Below, piece after piece: positions 1 to 8,863 of a stretch of DNA of 64,000 nucleotides (positions are counted from its first letter, which is position 1; each line of letters begins with the position of its first letter). The DNA lies in NCBI RefSeq assembly GCF_026013905.1, contig NZ_CP110257.1, positions 1,550,001-1,614,000 of the forward strand, given 5' to 3'. The DNA comes from Schlegelella aquatica. Its GTDB lineage: Bacteria; Pseudomonadota; Gammaproteobacteria; Burkholderiales; Burkholderiaceae_C. A program made the position numbers and the translations under genes. The notes beneath the pieces were generated by a model. It searched no databases, was not told the origin of the DNA, and saw only the letters and a list, made by a program, of their open reading frames with translations.

Positions 1-5
1 TCAAG

Positions 6-96
6 TGGCGGAGGGAGCGGGATTCGAACCCGCGGTGGGCTATTAACCCACACACGCTTTCCAGGCGTGCGACTTAAACCACTCATCCATCCCTCC
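6..96 (-). tRNA. tRNA-Ser(GGA)
   Basis: Read on the minus strand this is a 91-nt class II tRNA with encoded CCA. The acceptor arm GGAGGGA pairs with TCCCTCC. The anticodon loop CTGGAAA sits on a CACGC/GCGTG stem and gives anticodon GGA, which reads UCC and UCU serine codons. A long variable arm folds as GTGGG/CCCAC, and a normal GGTTCGAATCC T arm follows. It lies downstream of qmcA on the same strand but has its own promoter-like sequence. Confidence 0.97.
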
Positions 97-167
97 GGAA
101 TCCGGCTGGCGGCGGCCCGGTCATGCGAACAAAGCCGTGATCCGACGCCGATTCGGGAAAGCTTGCG

Positions 168-195
168 ATTGTAGCAAGAAGCCGCGGCGCGACAA
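168..195 (-). promoter_or_regulatory. Probable sigma70 promoter of tRNA-Ser
   Basis: On the minus strand a -35-like TTGTCG (190-195) and a -10 TACAAT (168-173) are separated by 16 bp. Initiation would fall about 65 nt before the mature tRNA 5' end. The match is good, but there is no independent evidence of use. Confidence 0.5.
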
Positions 196-200
196 CGGGA

Positions 201-1127
201 TCAGCGGCGCGCCTCGGGCCCGGCGCTTCCCTTGTAAAGCGACATCGCCGTGGCGATGAGGCCGGAGACTTCGCTCATGTTGCCGGGCACGATCATCGTG
301 TTGTTCTTCTGCGCGAGCTGGCCGAAGGCCTCGACGGCTTTCTCTGCGACCTTGAGGTTGACCGCGTCCATGCCGCCCGGTTCACGGATGGCGGAGGCAA
401 TGCGCCGGATGGCCTCGGCGGTGGCCTCGGCCACGGCGAGGATGGCCGAGGCTTCGCCCTGGGCGCGGTTGATTTCGGCCTGCTTCTCGCCCTCGGACTT
501 GGCGATGAACGCCTCGCGTTCGCCGGTGGCGATGTTGATCTGCTCCTGCTTGCGGCCTTCGGAGGCAGCGATCAGGGCCCGCTTCTCGCGCTCGGCGGTG
601 ATCTGCTGCTGCATCGCACGCAGGATCTCGTTGGGGGGCGTGAGGTCCTTGATTTCGTATCGCAGCACCTTGACGCCCCAGTTCAGTGCCGCTTCGTCGA
701 GGGCGTTGACCACCGCCGCGTTGATCGACTCCCGCTCCTCGAAGGTCTTGTCCAGCTCCATCTTGCCGATCACCGAGCGCAACGTGGTCTGCGCGAGCTG
801 CGTGATCGCGATGATGTAGTTGGAGGAGCCGTAGCTCGCCCGCATCGGATCGGTCACCTGGAAGTACAAGATGCCGTCCACCGTGAGCTGGGTGTTGTCC
901 TTGGTGATGCACACCTGGCTCGGCACGTCGAGCGGGATCTCCTTGAGCGAGTGCTTGTAGGCGACGCGGTCGATGAAGGGCACGAGGATGTTGAGGCCCG
1001 GGGTCAGCGTCGAGTGGTAGCGCCCCAGCCGCTCCACGACCCAGGCATGCTGCTGCGGCACCACCTTCAGCGAACGCACGATGAAGATGACGGCGATGAC
1101 CACCAGCACGATGGCGAAGATTTCCAT
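201..1127 (-). CDS. qmcA: SPFH/stomatin-like membrane protein QmcA (paraslipin)
   Basis: A 308-residue SPFH (band 7) protein. One N-terminal transmembrane segment (about residues 3-20) is followed by the SPFH domain starting at VPQQHAWVVERLGRY, then a long charged coiled coil (about 165-240, with repeats such as AEREKRA, SEGRKQ and AEAIRRIA) used for ring oligomerisation. Family members form large membrane-bound rings and influence FtsH-dependent membrane protein quality control. The gene lies 30 nt after nfeD on the same strand, the standard operon partner. Start ATG with a weak purine-rich leader. The family is certain; the exact cellular role is inferred from homologues. Confidence 0.93.
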   Translation of the reverse strand: MEIFAIVLVVIAVIFIVRSLKVVPQQHAWVVERLGRYHSTLTPGLNILVPFIDRVAYKHSLKEIPLDVPSQVCITKDNTQLTVDGILYFQVTDPMRASYGSSNYIIAITQLAQTTLRSVIGKMELDKTFEERESINAAVVNALDEAALNWGVKVLRYEIKDLTPPNEILRAMQQQITAEREKRALIAASEGRKQEQINIATGEREAFIAKSEGEKQAEINRAQGEASAILAVAEATAEAIRRIASAIREPGGMDAVNLKVAEKAVEAFGQLAQKNNTMIVPGNMSEVSGLIATAMSLYKGSAGPEARR

Positions 1128-1157
1128 GACTCGCTCTCTGTTGCGTTGTTGTTCGGC

Positions 1158-1592
1158 TCACGCGCGCTCGACGACGAGCACGTTGCCCTCGACCGCGCGC
1201 ACGACGTGCAAGCCGGCGCTCGGGTTGCCGGGGCCGGCGTAGCGGGCGGTCCACGCCGTGCCGCGGTACTGCACGCGCGCGGTGCCGTCCGAACCCCAGG
1301 TGTCCACCTGCAGCCGTTGCCCGATGTCGAGGTTCACGTCCGGGTTGGACTGCGCAGGGGCGCTTTGGGGGTGCTTGGTCCGCCTGACGTGCCACCCAGC
1401 CACCGCGCCACCGCCGACGGCCGAGGCCACGACGAGCTGCAGCGTGAAGGAGGCCCCGGCGTGCGCGGCGAGCGCGGCGCAGGCCAGGCCGAGGGCGAAC
1501 ATCAACAGGTAGAAGGTGCCGGTGGCCAGCTCCAGCGCCACGGCGAGGCCCGCGGCAATCCACCACACCATGGGGGCGCTCAGTTCGGTCAC
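1158..1592 (-). CDS. NfeD family membrane protein
   Basis: 144 residues: two or three hydrophobic segments in the first 70 residues, then a soluble beta-barrel OB-fold domain (about 85-144, LDIGQRLQVDTWGSDGTARV...), the short NfeD/YbbK architecture. NfeD proteins pair with stomatin/SPFH proteins, and the downstream gene is the SPFH protein QmcA, so the two probably form one membrane complex. The start is GTG, supported by a strong GGAGGG ribosome site 6 nt upstream on the minus strand. First gene of a two-gene operon. Confidence 0.88.
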   Translation of the reverse strand: MTELSAPMVWWIAAGLAVALELATGTFYLLMFALGLACAALAAHAGASFTLQLVVASAVGGGAVAGWHVRRTKHPQSAPAQSNPDVNLDIGQRLQVDTWGSDGTARVQYRGTAWTARYAGPGNPSAGLHVVRAVEGNVLVVERA

Positions 1593-1859
1593 GATTTCCC
1601 TCCATCTTGTTGGTTGCCGTGGTCGGCCCTGCCGGACACCCCAGCGGCGTCGGCACGGCGGGATCCGGCTCGCGGCTGCCGCTCACCCAGCAGCAGTCCT
1701 GTGCGCCGCTGCCTGCACGGCGGAATGCCGGCAAGTGTAAGCCGGGGTGGCGCCCGGGCGCATGTTGTTTGCTGAGGACAGCCCCGGCCAGGGCTTTCCC
1801 GAAGCTCTACACTTCGCGCTTTCCTTTCAGCCCCCGCTCACGCGCCGGAGACCGCTTTC

Positions 1860-4127
1860 ATGATGCGCTTTCGCTTTCCCATCGTGATCATCGACGAGGA
1901 CTTCCGTTCCGAGAACGCCTCCGGCCTGGGCATACGCGCGCTGGCCGAGGCGATCCAGAAAGAAGGCTTCGAAGTGCTGGGGGTGACCAGCTACGGGGAT
2001 CTTTCGCAGTTCGCGCAGCAGCAAAGCCGCGCCAGCGCGTTCATCTTGTCCATCGACGACGAGGAGTTCGGCTCGGGCTCGAAGGAGGAGGTGGACGCCG
2101 CGCTCAAGAACGTGCGTGCCTTCGTGAGCGAGATCCGCTTCAAGAACGCCGAGATCCCGATTTACCTGTATGGCGAGACGCGCACCTCCCAGCACATTCC
2201 CAACGATGTGCTCAAGGAGCTGCACGGCTTCATCCACATGTTCGAGGACACGCCGGAGTTCGTGGCGCGCCACATCATCCGCGAGGCCCGCAGCTACCTG
2301 GATTCGCTGGCGCCGCCGTTCTTCCGTGCGCTGGTGGGGTACGCGCAGGACGGTTCCTACTCCTGGCACTGCCCGGGCCACTCGGGCGGTGTGGCCTTCC
2401 TCAAGAGCCCGATCGGGCAGATGTTCCATCAGTTCTTCGGCGAGAACATGCTGCGCGCCGATGTGTGCAACGCCGTCGAAGAGCTGGGGCAGCTGCTGGA
2501 CCACACCGGGCCGGTGGCCGCGTCGGAACGCAATGCGGCGCGCATCTTCAACGCGGACCATTGCTTCTTCGTCACCAACGGCACCTCCACCTCCAACAAG
2601 ATGGTGTGGCACCACACCGTGGCGCCTGGCGACGTGGTGGTGGTGGACCGCAACTGCCACAAGTCCATCCTGCACGCCATCATCATGACGGGGTCGGTGC
2701 CGGTGTTCCTCACGCCGACGCGCAACCACTACGGCATCATCGGTCCGATCCCGCAAAGCGAGTTCACGCGTGAAGCGATCGAGAAGAAGATCGCCGCCAA
2801 CCCGCTGCTGCAGGGCGTGGATGCCAAGAAGATCAAGCCGCGCATCCTGACGATCACACAGAGCACCTACGACGGCATCCTCTACAACACCGAGACGATC
2901 AAGTCGATGCTCGACGGCTACATCGACACCTTGCACTTCGACGAGGCCTGGCTGCCGCACGCGGCGTTCCACGGCTTCTATCGCGGCATGCATGCGATGG
3001 GCAAGGACCGTCAGAAGACCAAGGACTCGCTGGTCTTCGCCACCCAGTCCACGCACAAGCTGCTGGCGGGCTTGAGCCAGGCCTCCCAGATCCTGGTGCA
3101 GGAGTCGCAAGAGCGCAAGCTCGATCGGCACCTGTTCAACGAGGCGTATCTGATGCACACCTCGACCTCGCCGCAGTACGCGATCATCGCGTCGTGCGAC
3201 GTGGCCGCGGCGATGATGGAGCCCCCGGGCGGCACCGCGCTGGTGGAAGAAAGCATCATGGAGGCGCTGGACTTCCGTCGCGCGATGCGCAAGGTGGAGA
3301 AGGAGTTCGGCCGCGACTGGTGGTTCAAGGTCTGGGGGCCGGAGAAGCTCGCGCCGGCCGGCATCGGCGAACGCGACGACTGGATCATCAAGGGCGACGC
3401 CCGCTGGCACGGCTTCGGCAAGCTGGCCGACGGCTTCAACATGCTGGACCCGATCAAGTCCACCATCGTGACGCCGGGCCTGGACCTGAACGGCAAGTTC
3501 TCCAAGACGGGCATTCCCGCCTCGATCGTCACCAAGTATCTGGCCGAGCATGGCGTGGTGGTCGAGAAGACCGGGCTCTACTCGTTCTTCATCATGTTCA
3601 CCATCGGCATCACCAAGGGCCGTTGGAACACGCTGCTGACGGCGTTGCAGCAGTTCAAGGACGACTACGACAAGAACCAGCCGATGTGGCGCATCCTGCC
3701 CGAGTTCTGCGCGCAGCACCCGCGCTACGAGCGCATGGGCCTGCGCGACCTGTGCCAGAGCATCCACGAGACGTACGCCAAGGGCGACATCGCGCGCCTG
3801 ACGACCGAGATGTACCTGTCGGATCTGCAGCCTGCGATGAAGCCGAGCGACGCCTACGCGCGCATCGCGCACCGCGAGACCGAGCGCGTGGAGATCGACG
3901 AGCTCGAGGGCCGCATCACGACCTCGCTGCTGACCCCGTACCCGCCGGGCATCCCGCTGCTCATCCCGGGCGAGCGATTCAACAAGAAGATCGTGGATTA
4001 CCTGCGGTTCGCGCGCGAGTTCAACCGCAAGTTCCCGGGCTTCGACACCGACGTGCACGGGTTGGTCGAAGAGCTGGACGAGGCGGGCAACGCCAAGTAC
4101 TACGTGGACTGCGTGCGGCAGGACTGA
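1860..4127 (+). CDS. Orn/Lys/Arg decarboxylase (PLP fold type I)
   Basis: 755 residues, the length of the inducible AdiA/LdcI/SpeF class. It has the N-terminal receiver-like wing domain (FPIVIIDEDFRSENASGLG), the PLP core (YSWHCPGHSGGVAF; TNGTSTSNKMV; the PLP Asp region LHFDEAWLPHAAF; the Schiff-base Lys in ATQSTHKLLAGL), and a C-terminal decarboxylase domain. It releases CO2 from a basic amino acid to give agmatine, putrescine or cadaverine, for polyamine supply or acid resistance. The substrate cannot be fixed from sequence alone; arginine or ornithine is most likely given the length and the FDEAW motif. It stands alone between nfeD (divergent) and the glk-hexR fusion (convergent). A second ATG lies one codon downstream of the chosen start. 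Confidence 0.87.
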   Translation: MMRFRFPIVIIDEDFRSENASGLGIRALAEAIQKEGFEVLGVTSYGDLSQFAQQQSRASAFILSIDDEEFGSGSKEEVDAALKNVRAFVSEIRFKNAEIPIYLYGETRTSQHIPNDVLKELHGFIHMFEDTPEFVARHIIREARSYLDSLAPPFFRALVGYAQDGSYSWHCPGHSGGVAFLKSPIGQMFHQFFGENMLRADVCNAVEELGQLLDHTGPVAASERNAARIFNADHCFFVTNGTSTSNKMVWHHTVAPGDVVVVDRNCHKSILHAIIMTGSVPVFLTPTRNHYGIIGPIPQSEFTREAIEKKIAANPLLQGVDAKKIKPRILTITQSTYDGILYNTETIKSMLDGYIDTLHFDEAWLPHAAFHGFYRGMHAMGKDRQKTKDSLVFATQSTHKLLAGLSQASQILVQESQERKLDRHLFNEAYLMHTSTSPQYAIIASCDVAAAMMEPPGGTALVEESIMEALDFRRAMRKVEKEFGRDWWFKVWGPEKLAPAGIGERDDWIIKGDARWHGFGKLADGFNMLDPIKSTIVTPGLDLNGKFSKTGIPASIVTKYLAEHGVVVEKTGLYSFFIMFTIGITKGRWNTLLTALQQFKDDYDKNQPMWRILPEFCAQHPRYERMGLRDLCQSIHETYAKGDIARLTTEMYLSDLQPAMKPSDAYARIAHRETERVEIDELEGRITTSLLTPYPPGIPLLIPGERFNKKIVDYLRFAREFNRKFPGFDTDVHGLVEELDEAGNAKYYVDCVRQD

Positions 4128-4148
4128 CGCAGGCAGCGCCCCGCACCG

Positions 4149-5996
4149 TCACACCACGTGCGAGATGAGCACCCCTGGCCCTGCACCGGCTGAGCCGGCT
4201 TGCAGCTGAGGCAGGGCGGCGGCCGGGTCGCGTCGCATCGCGACGCCGACCGCGACCATGTCCACCACCAGCAGGTGCAGGATGCGCGAGATCATCGCGA
4301 TGAAGGTGGTGCTGTCTTCGCCGTGGTCCACCGGAATGCACACGGTCGCTTTGCGAGCCAGCGGCGACTTGCTCGCGGTGATCGCGATGACCGCCGCGCC
4401 GTGCTCTTGAGCGAGCGCGGCGGCCCGCACGAGTTCGGTCGATTGCCCGGAGCTGGAGATGAAGACGGCCACGTCCTGCGGGCCGAGCAGGTCGGCGGCC
4501 AGGGCCTGGAGGGCCGCGTCCGTGTGCGCGGCCGCAGGGATGCGGAAGCGGAACAGCTTGTGCTGGGCGTCCAGCGCCACGACGGCGGAGTTGCCGCTGG
4601 CATAGAACTCCACCCGCTGGGCCGCGCGCAGGATCTCGATCGCCCGGTCCACCGCCTCGACGTTGAGCGATTCACGGAACTGCACGATGGCCGAGATGGT
4701 GTTGTCGAGCACCTTCGCGCAAAGGTCGGGCGTGGCGTCCTGCCGGCGGACCTGGGTGCGCTGCACGGGGATGTTGCCGGTGAGGCCGGAGGCGAGCTTG
4801 AGCTTGAAGTCCGCCAGGCCCTGGAACCCCAGCGAGCGGCAGAAGCGGATGACGGTGGGCTGGCTCACCTCGGCCATCTGGGCGATCACGGCGACCGAGT
4901 CGTTGAGCACCGTGCGCGGGTTTTCGAGGACGAAGTCGGCCACGCGCCGCTCGGCGGGCGACAGCTGAGCCCGGGCTGCGCGGACTCGCTCCATCAGGGG
5001 GTTGCCGCCTTCGTGTGCCGGCACGTGCTCGGCGAGCAACGACGACACGCCGTGGAAGGCCGGGTTCTCGGCGGTGAGCACGTAGGTCGGGATGCGCGCG
5101 ACGTACCCCGAGAACCGCCCCTTGCTTTCGAAGCGTGCACGGAAGCCCGATTCCACGAACGTGCGGCCGAGGCGGGGCACGATGCCGCCGCCGATGTAGA
5201 TGCCGCCGGTGGCGCCGAGGGTGAGCGCCAGGTTCGACGCGACGGTGCCCAGCATGTTGCAGAAGCACTCGACCGCCTCGGCGGACCAGCGGCAGCTCTT
5301 CTCGATGGCGCGCTGCACGATCCGGGCCGCGGGCAGCGGACGCTCGGCCTCGGGGTCTCCCTCGGTCAGCGCTTCATAGATGAGTTCGAGGCCCGGCCCC
5401 GAAACGAGCCGCTCGGCCGACACGTGCGGCAGCGTCTTCCACGCATAGGCGAGGATGCGCATTTCGCGCTCGTCGCCGGGCGAGAAACTGACGTGGCCGC
5501 CCTCCGTGGCGAGCGTCGTCCAGCGATCGCCCGTGGGGACGAGGCCCGACACCCCCAAGCCCGTGCCGGGGCCGAGCAAGCCGATCACGCCGTTGGGTTC
5601 GGGCTCGCCGCCCCCGACCTGCTCGCGGCCCTCGGCACCGATGCGGGGCAGCGACATGGCCAGGGCGGTGAAGTTGTTCACCACCAGGAGCGTGGCCAGC
5701 CCCAACTGGCGCTGAACCTCCTGGATCGAGAACGCCCAATCCCGGTTGGTCATGCGCACCCAGTCGCCTTCGATCGGATTGGCGATCGCGACCGCCGCGT
5801 GCCGGGGTTTCACGCCCTCGGGCAGGGTCTGCAGGTAAGCCTGCATGACGTCGAGGAACCCCGGGTAGTCGGCGCACGGCAGCACGCGCACCTGCTCGAA
5901 GCGGCCGGGCACCTGCTCGAGGCAGAAGCGGGCGTAGGTCGCGCCGATGTCGGCCAGCAACCGGGGGTCGGGATAGGGCGTGAGGGACGCGCTCAT
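4149..5996 (-). CDS. glk-hexR: Glucokinase-like/HexR (RpiR family) fusion; kinase site degenerate
   Basis: 615-residue fusion of a ROK-like bacterial glucokinase domain (about 1-325) and a HexR-type regulator (about 331-615, an RpiR HTH with SQPTVIRFCRSLGFQG followed by a SIS phosphosugar-binding domain with YASGNSA and SSSGQSTE). This is the Burkholderia bifunctional glk architecture. The ATG at 5996 is chosen over an upstream start because AGGAGG lies 5 nt before it. The glucokinase half is eroded: the phosphate loop GGTNAR reads GATYAR (residues 18-23), and the catalytic Asp of the NDF motif is Asn (N107-N108-F109). EGGH and SGPGL are kept, so sugar binding may survive without catalysis. 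HexR proteins repress sugar catabolic genes and are released by 2-keto-3-deoxy-6-phosphogluconate. Last gene of the maltodextrin block; HexR-like palindromes lie in the lamB/glk intergenic region. Confidence 0.9.
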   Translation of the reverse strand: MSASLTPYPDPRLLADIGATYARFCLEQVPGRFEQVRVLPCADYPGFLDVMQAYLQTLPEGVKPRHAAVAIANPIEGDWVRMTNRDWAFSIQEVQRQLGLATLLVVNNFTALAMSLPRIGAEGREQVGGGEPEPNGVIGLLGPGTGLGVSGLVPTGDRWTTLATEGGHVSFSPGDEREMRILAYAWKTLPHVSAERLVSGPGLELIYEALTEGDPEAERPLPAARIVQRAIEKSCRWSAEAVECFCNMLGTVASNLALTLGATGGIYIGGGIVPRLGRTFVESGFRARFESKGRFSGYVARIPTYVLTAENPAFHGVSSLLAEHVPAHEGGNPLMERVRAARAQLSPAERRVADFVLENPRTVLNDSVAVIAQMAEVSQPTVIRFCRSLGFQGLADFKLKLASGLTGNIPVQRTQVRRQDATPDLCAKVLDNTISAIVQFRESLNVEAVDRAIEILRAAQRVEFYASGNSAVVALDAQHKLFRFRIPAAAHTDAALQALAADLLGPQDVAVFISSSGQSTELVRAAALAQEHGAAVIAITASKSPLARKATVCIPVDHGEDSTTFIAMISRILHLLVVDMVAVGVAMRRDPAAALPQLQAGSAGAGPGVLISHVV

Positions 5997-6143
5997 CGGC
6001 GCCTCCTGGGCGACGCTGGGCAGCGCGTCGGACGACACCGAAACGGCATAGCCGGATAGCTGCAGGACAGGCATGGGTGGACGGCCTCCACCTGCACTGT
6101 AACCAAGAATGTGTCCGCGGCGGCCATCGGGCGGTCTCGCATG

Positions 6144-7853
6144 TCAGCGCGCGCCGGGCGCACGCTCCAGCAACACCACGGGCTGTGCCGGAAGATGAAC
6201 GGCTCCGTCGCGCACGACGTGACGCTGGCCGGTGTAGGCGTCGTGCAGGTGTTCGCCCTCTGCGAACACACCGCCCACCGGGACGGAGGCCGGTTTCGTC
6301 AGGCGCAGTGCGACGAGCACGCGGTCGCCGGAGGCGGCGTCCACCCGGGCGAAAGCGTAAGGCTCGTCCTGGAGCATCCGGTGTTCACCGCGGGCGAGCG
6401 CGACATGTCGCGAGCGGAACTGCCCGAGCTTGCGCCAGTGCTGCAACAGGGCCGTGTCCATGGAGCACCAGTTCATCGGCGAGCGGGTGGCCTGCTGGGG
6501 GTCGCCCCGTGGTGACGGCCCGGCCGGACGGGCCGTCTCGTCGCCATAGTAGATCTGCACGCCACCGGGCGCGAGCATCAGCGCGGTGGCCGCGTCCCAC
6601 AGCCGCCCGCGATCGAAGAGTTCGGTGTCGTGTGAGGAGATATAGGCCAGGTTCGTGAATCCGGGTCGGCCGGCATACACCCGCGCGTAAGCCTGGTACA
6701 ACGCCTCGGGCCGCGCATACTGGGCGCCGCGCTTCTGGAAGTCGAAGTCGAGCATCGCGTCGAACCCGGCGTCGTGAAGGTGCGAGCGTTGCGGCCCGTG
6801 GCCCCAGTACTCGCCCACCATCCAGAACGGCGCATCGTCGATCTTCTTGGTCGGGTGGCGCGCTTTCCAGTCGGCCAGGGCCTTGACCGCTTCGCGCTTG
6901 AGTTCAGCCCAGGCCTCGGGCTCTACGTGCTTGACCGTGTCGGCCCGGAAACCGTCGATGCCGTACTCGCGCACCCAGTGCGTCAGCCACTTGACGAGAT
7001 ACCCCCGCACCGGGGTGTCGGGGAGGTCCGTGGCCTGCGTGTCCGTCTTGCGCCGCAGGAACTCGGGCAGCCGCACGGGCGCTTTGCTTTCGGTGCGGAA
7101 GTCGGGCAGATGGGCGAGCTGCATCGTGCGGTCGTCTCGCCCACCGTCGATGTAGCCGGGCAGCCCGGCCCGCACCCAGTCGCGCCCCCACCACTGGCCG
7201 AAGGCGAAGTTGTTGTAGTCGATGTAGCTGTGATAGTCGCGCAGCGTCGCTTTCTCGCTGCCAGGCCACAACACCTGGGGCAGCAACTCGCGGGCGGTCT
7301 GCAAGTCCAAGTAGCCGGGGTGATTCATCACCACGTCGAACAGCACGCGGATGCCCTGCGCATGGGCGGTGTCGACCATCTCGCGCAGTTCCTCGGGCGT
7401 GCCCATGTTCTTGTCGAGCAGGGTGTAGTCCAGCGCGTAGTAGCCGTGGTAGGCGTAGTGCTTGAACTCCTTGTCGCCGCCCACCACCCAGCCGCGAATC
7501 TGCTCGTACGGAGCGGTGATCCAGAGGGCGTTGACGCCCAGCTCCTTGAACCACCCCTCCTTGAGCTTGGCGGTCAGGCCCGCAAGGTCGCCGCCATGGA
7601 AGGTGCCGATCTCCTGCTGCCCGTCCTTCTGCCGTCCATAGGAGTGATCGTTGCTCGGGTTGCCGTTGTAGAAGCGGTCGGTCACCACGAAGTAGACGAT
7701 CGGGTTGTCGGCGAAGCTGCCGGGCACCGCGGCGGGCGCCGATGCCGCCGCTGCAGCCCAGGGGGCGCGCGAGTCCGCGGGCGCGGCCGGAGGCGGCGCA
7801 GTGCAGCCGCTGCACAGAGCGGAGGCCAGGGCGATCAAGGCGTGCAATCTCAT
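6144..7853 (-). CDS. Lipoprotein alpha-amylase, GH13
   Basis: 569 residues. A short signal ends in the lipobox LCSGC, so it should be lipid-anchored on the periplasmic or outer-membrane side. The GH13 barrel shows all four conserved regions: RVLFDVVMNH (I), GIDGFRADTVKH with the nucleophile Asp (II), MVGEYWGH with the acid/base Glu (III) and YISSHDTE (IV). It would cut starch or long maltodextrins to malto-oligosaccharides for the adjacent LamB/MalEFGK uptake system. An in-frame GTG start 13 codons upstream is possible; neither start has a clear ribosome site, and the ATG gives the tidier lipoprotein signal. 115 nt downstream of malG in the same direction. Confidence 0.9.
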   Translation of the reverse strand: MRLHALIALASALCSGCTAPPPAAPADSRAPWAAAAASAPAAVPGSFADNPIVYFVVTDRFYNGNPSNDHSYGRQKDGQQEIGTFHGGDLAGLTAKLKEGWFKELGVNALWITAPYEQIRGWVVGGDKEFKHYAYHGYYALDYTLLDKNMGTPEELREMVDTAHAQGIRVLFDVVMNHPGYLDLQTARELLPQVLWPGSEKATLRDYHSYIDYNNFAFGQWWGRDWVRAGLPGYIDGGRDDRTMQLAHLPDFRTESKAPVRLPEFLRRKTDTQATDLPDTPVRGYLVKWLTHWVREYGIDGFRADTVKHVEPEAWAELKREAVKALADWKARHPTKKIDDAPFWMVGEYWGHGPQRSHLHDAGFDAMLDFDFQKRGAQYARPEALYQAYARVYAGRPGFTNLAYISSHDTELFDRGRLWDAATALMLAPGGVQIYYGDETARPAGPSPRGDPQQATRSPMNWCSMDTALLQHWRKLGQFRSRHVALARGEHRMLQDEPYAFARVDAASGDRVLVALRLTKPASVPVGGVFAEGEHLHDAYTGQRHVVRDGAVHLPAQPVVLLERAPGAR

Positions 7854-7943
7854 GAGGGGCAAGGCGAGAAGTGGTCGTGGCGACCCGGGCACGGGCCGTG
7901 TCTCACGAGGGAAAGAAGTCGGGGGGCGGCGGGCTCTTCGGCC

Positions 7944-7970
7944 GAAGGGGTCTGTGGCGCGCGCCCCTTC
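7944..7970 (-). other. Hairpin at the malG stop codon
   Basis: GAAGGGG (7944-7950) and CCCCTTC (7964-7970) form a perfect 7-bp stem overlapping the end of malG; a second small palindrome, CTTCGGCCGAAG, lies at 7936-7947. There is no T-tract, so a pausing or mRNA 3'-end protecting role is more likely than full termination. It may lower expression of the downstream amylase and glk-hexR genes. Confidence 0.35.
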
Positions 7971-8859
7971 AACCCTTCAGGCCTCCCGCGGTCAGGCCCG
8001 ACACCATCCATTTCTGGGCCAGGATGAACACCACCGTGATGGGAAGACCCGAGAGGATGGCTGCCGCGGCGAAGTCGCCCCAGAGGTAGCGCTGTTCATA
8101 GAGGAACAGGCGCGAGCCGACCGCCAGGGTGAGCTTGCCTTCCTCGTTGAGGAGCACCGACGCGACGGGGTACTCGATGATGGCGCCGATGAAGGCGAGC
8201 AAGAACACGACCAAGAGGATCGGCACCGCCATGGGCAAGAGCACCAGCCGGAACGCCTGCCACGGCGAGGCTCCGTCGACCTTGGCCGCTTCCTCGATCT
8301 CGGCCGGGATGGTGTCGAAGTAGCCCTTGATCGTCCACACGTGCAGGCCGATGCCGCCGGCGTAGGCGAGCAGCAACGAGGCGTGGCTGTCGATGCCGAA
8401 GAGGGGAAAGACGTTGCCGATGCGGTCGAAGATGGCGTAGATGGCCACCAGCGCGAGCACGGCCGGGAACATCTGGATCATCATGAGTGCGGAAAGCGCC
8501 TGCGACTTGCCGCGGAACTTCATGCGCGCAAAGGCGTAGGCCGCGGTGGTGGACAGCAGCAGGATCAGCACTGCGGAAAGCGTGGCTACCTTGACCGAGT
8601 TCCACAGCCACTTGAGGACGGGAAAGGGCGGCTGCACGAGCCGGCCGTCGGCGTCCTGATAGGAGATGCCCAGCGCCAGCTTCCAGTGCTCCAGGCTGAT
8701 CTGGTCCGGGATGAGGCTGCCGCTGGCGAAGTTGCCCGGCCGCAGCGAGATCGACAGGATCATCAGGAAGGGGAAGGTGATGAGGCACACCAGCGCGACG
8801 AGGAAGGCGTGCGCCGCGAACACGCGCCAGCGGTGCGACTTGTCGAGAACGATGGCCAT
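7969..8859 (-). CDS. malG: Maltodextrin ABC transporter permease MalG
   Basis: 296-residue inner-membrane permease with six predicted transmembrane segments. The cytoplasmic EAA loop ([17 protein letters not shown], around residue 190) docks the ATPase MalK. It follows malF after a 4-nt gap, so the two are probably translationally coupled. Together with MalF it forms the translocation channel for malto-oligosaccharides delivered by MalE. Length and C-terminal sequence are typical of MalG. Confidence 0.93.
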   Translation of the reverse strand: MAIVLDKSHRWRVFAAHAFLVALVCLITFPFLMILSISLRPGNFASGSLIPDQISLEHWKLALGISYQDADGRLVQPPFPVLKWLWNSVKVATLSAVLILLLSTTAAYAFARMKFRGKSQALSALMMIQMFPAVLALVAIYAIFDRIGNVFPLFGIDSHASLLLAYAGGIGLHVWTIKGYFDTIPAEIEEAAKVDGASPWQAFRLVLLPMAVPILLVVFLLAFIGAIIEYPVASVLLNEEGKLTLAVGSRLFLYEQRYLWGDFAAAAILSGLPITVVFILAQKWMVSGLTAGGLKG

Positions 8860-8863
8860 GGTT

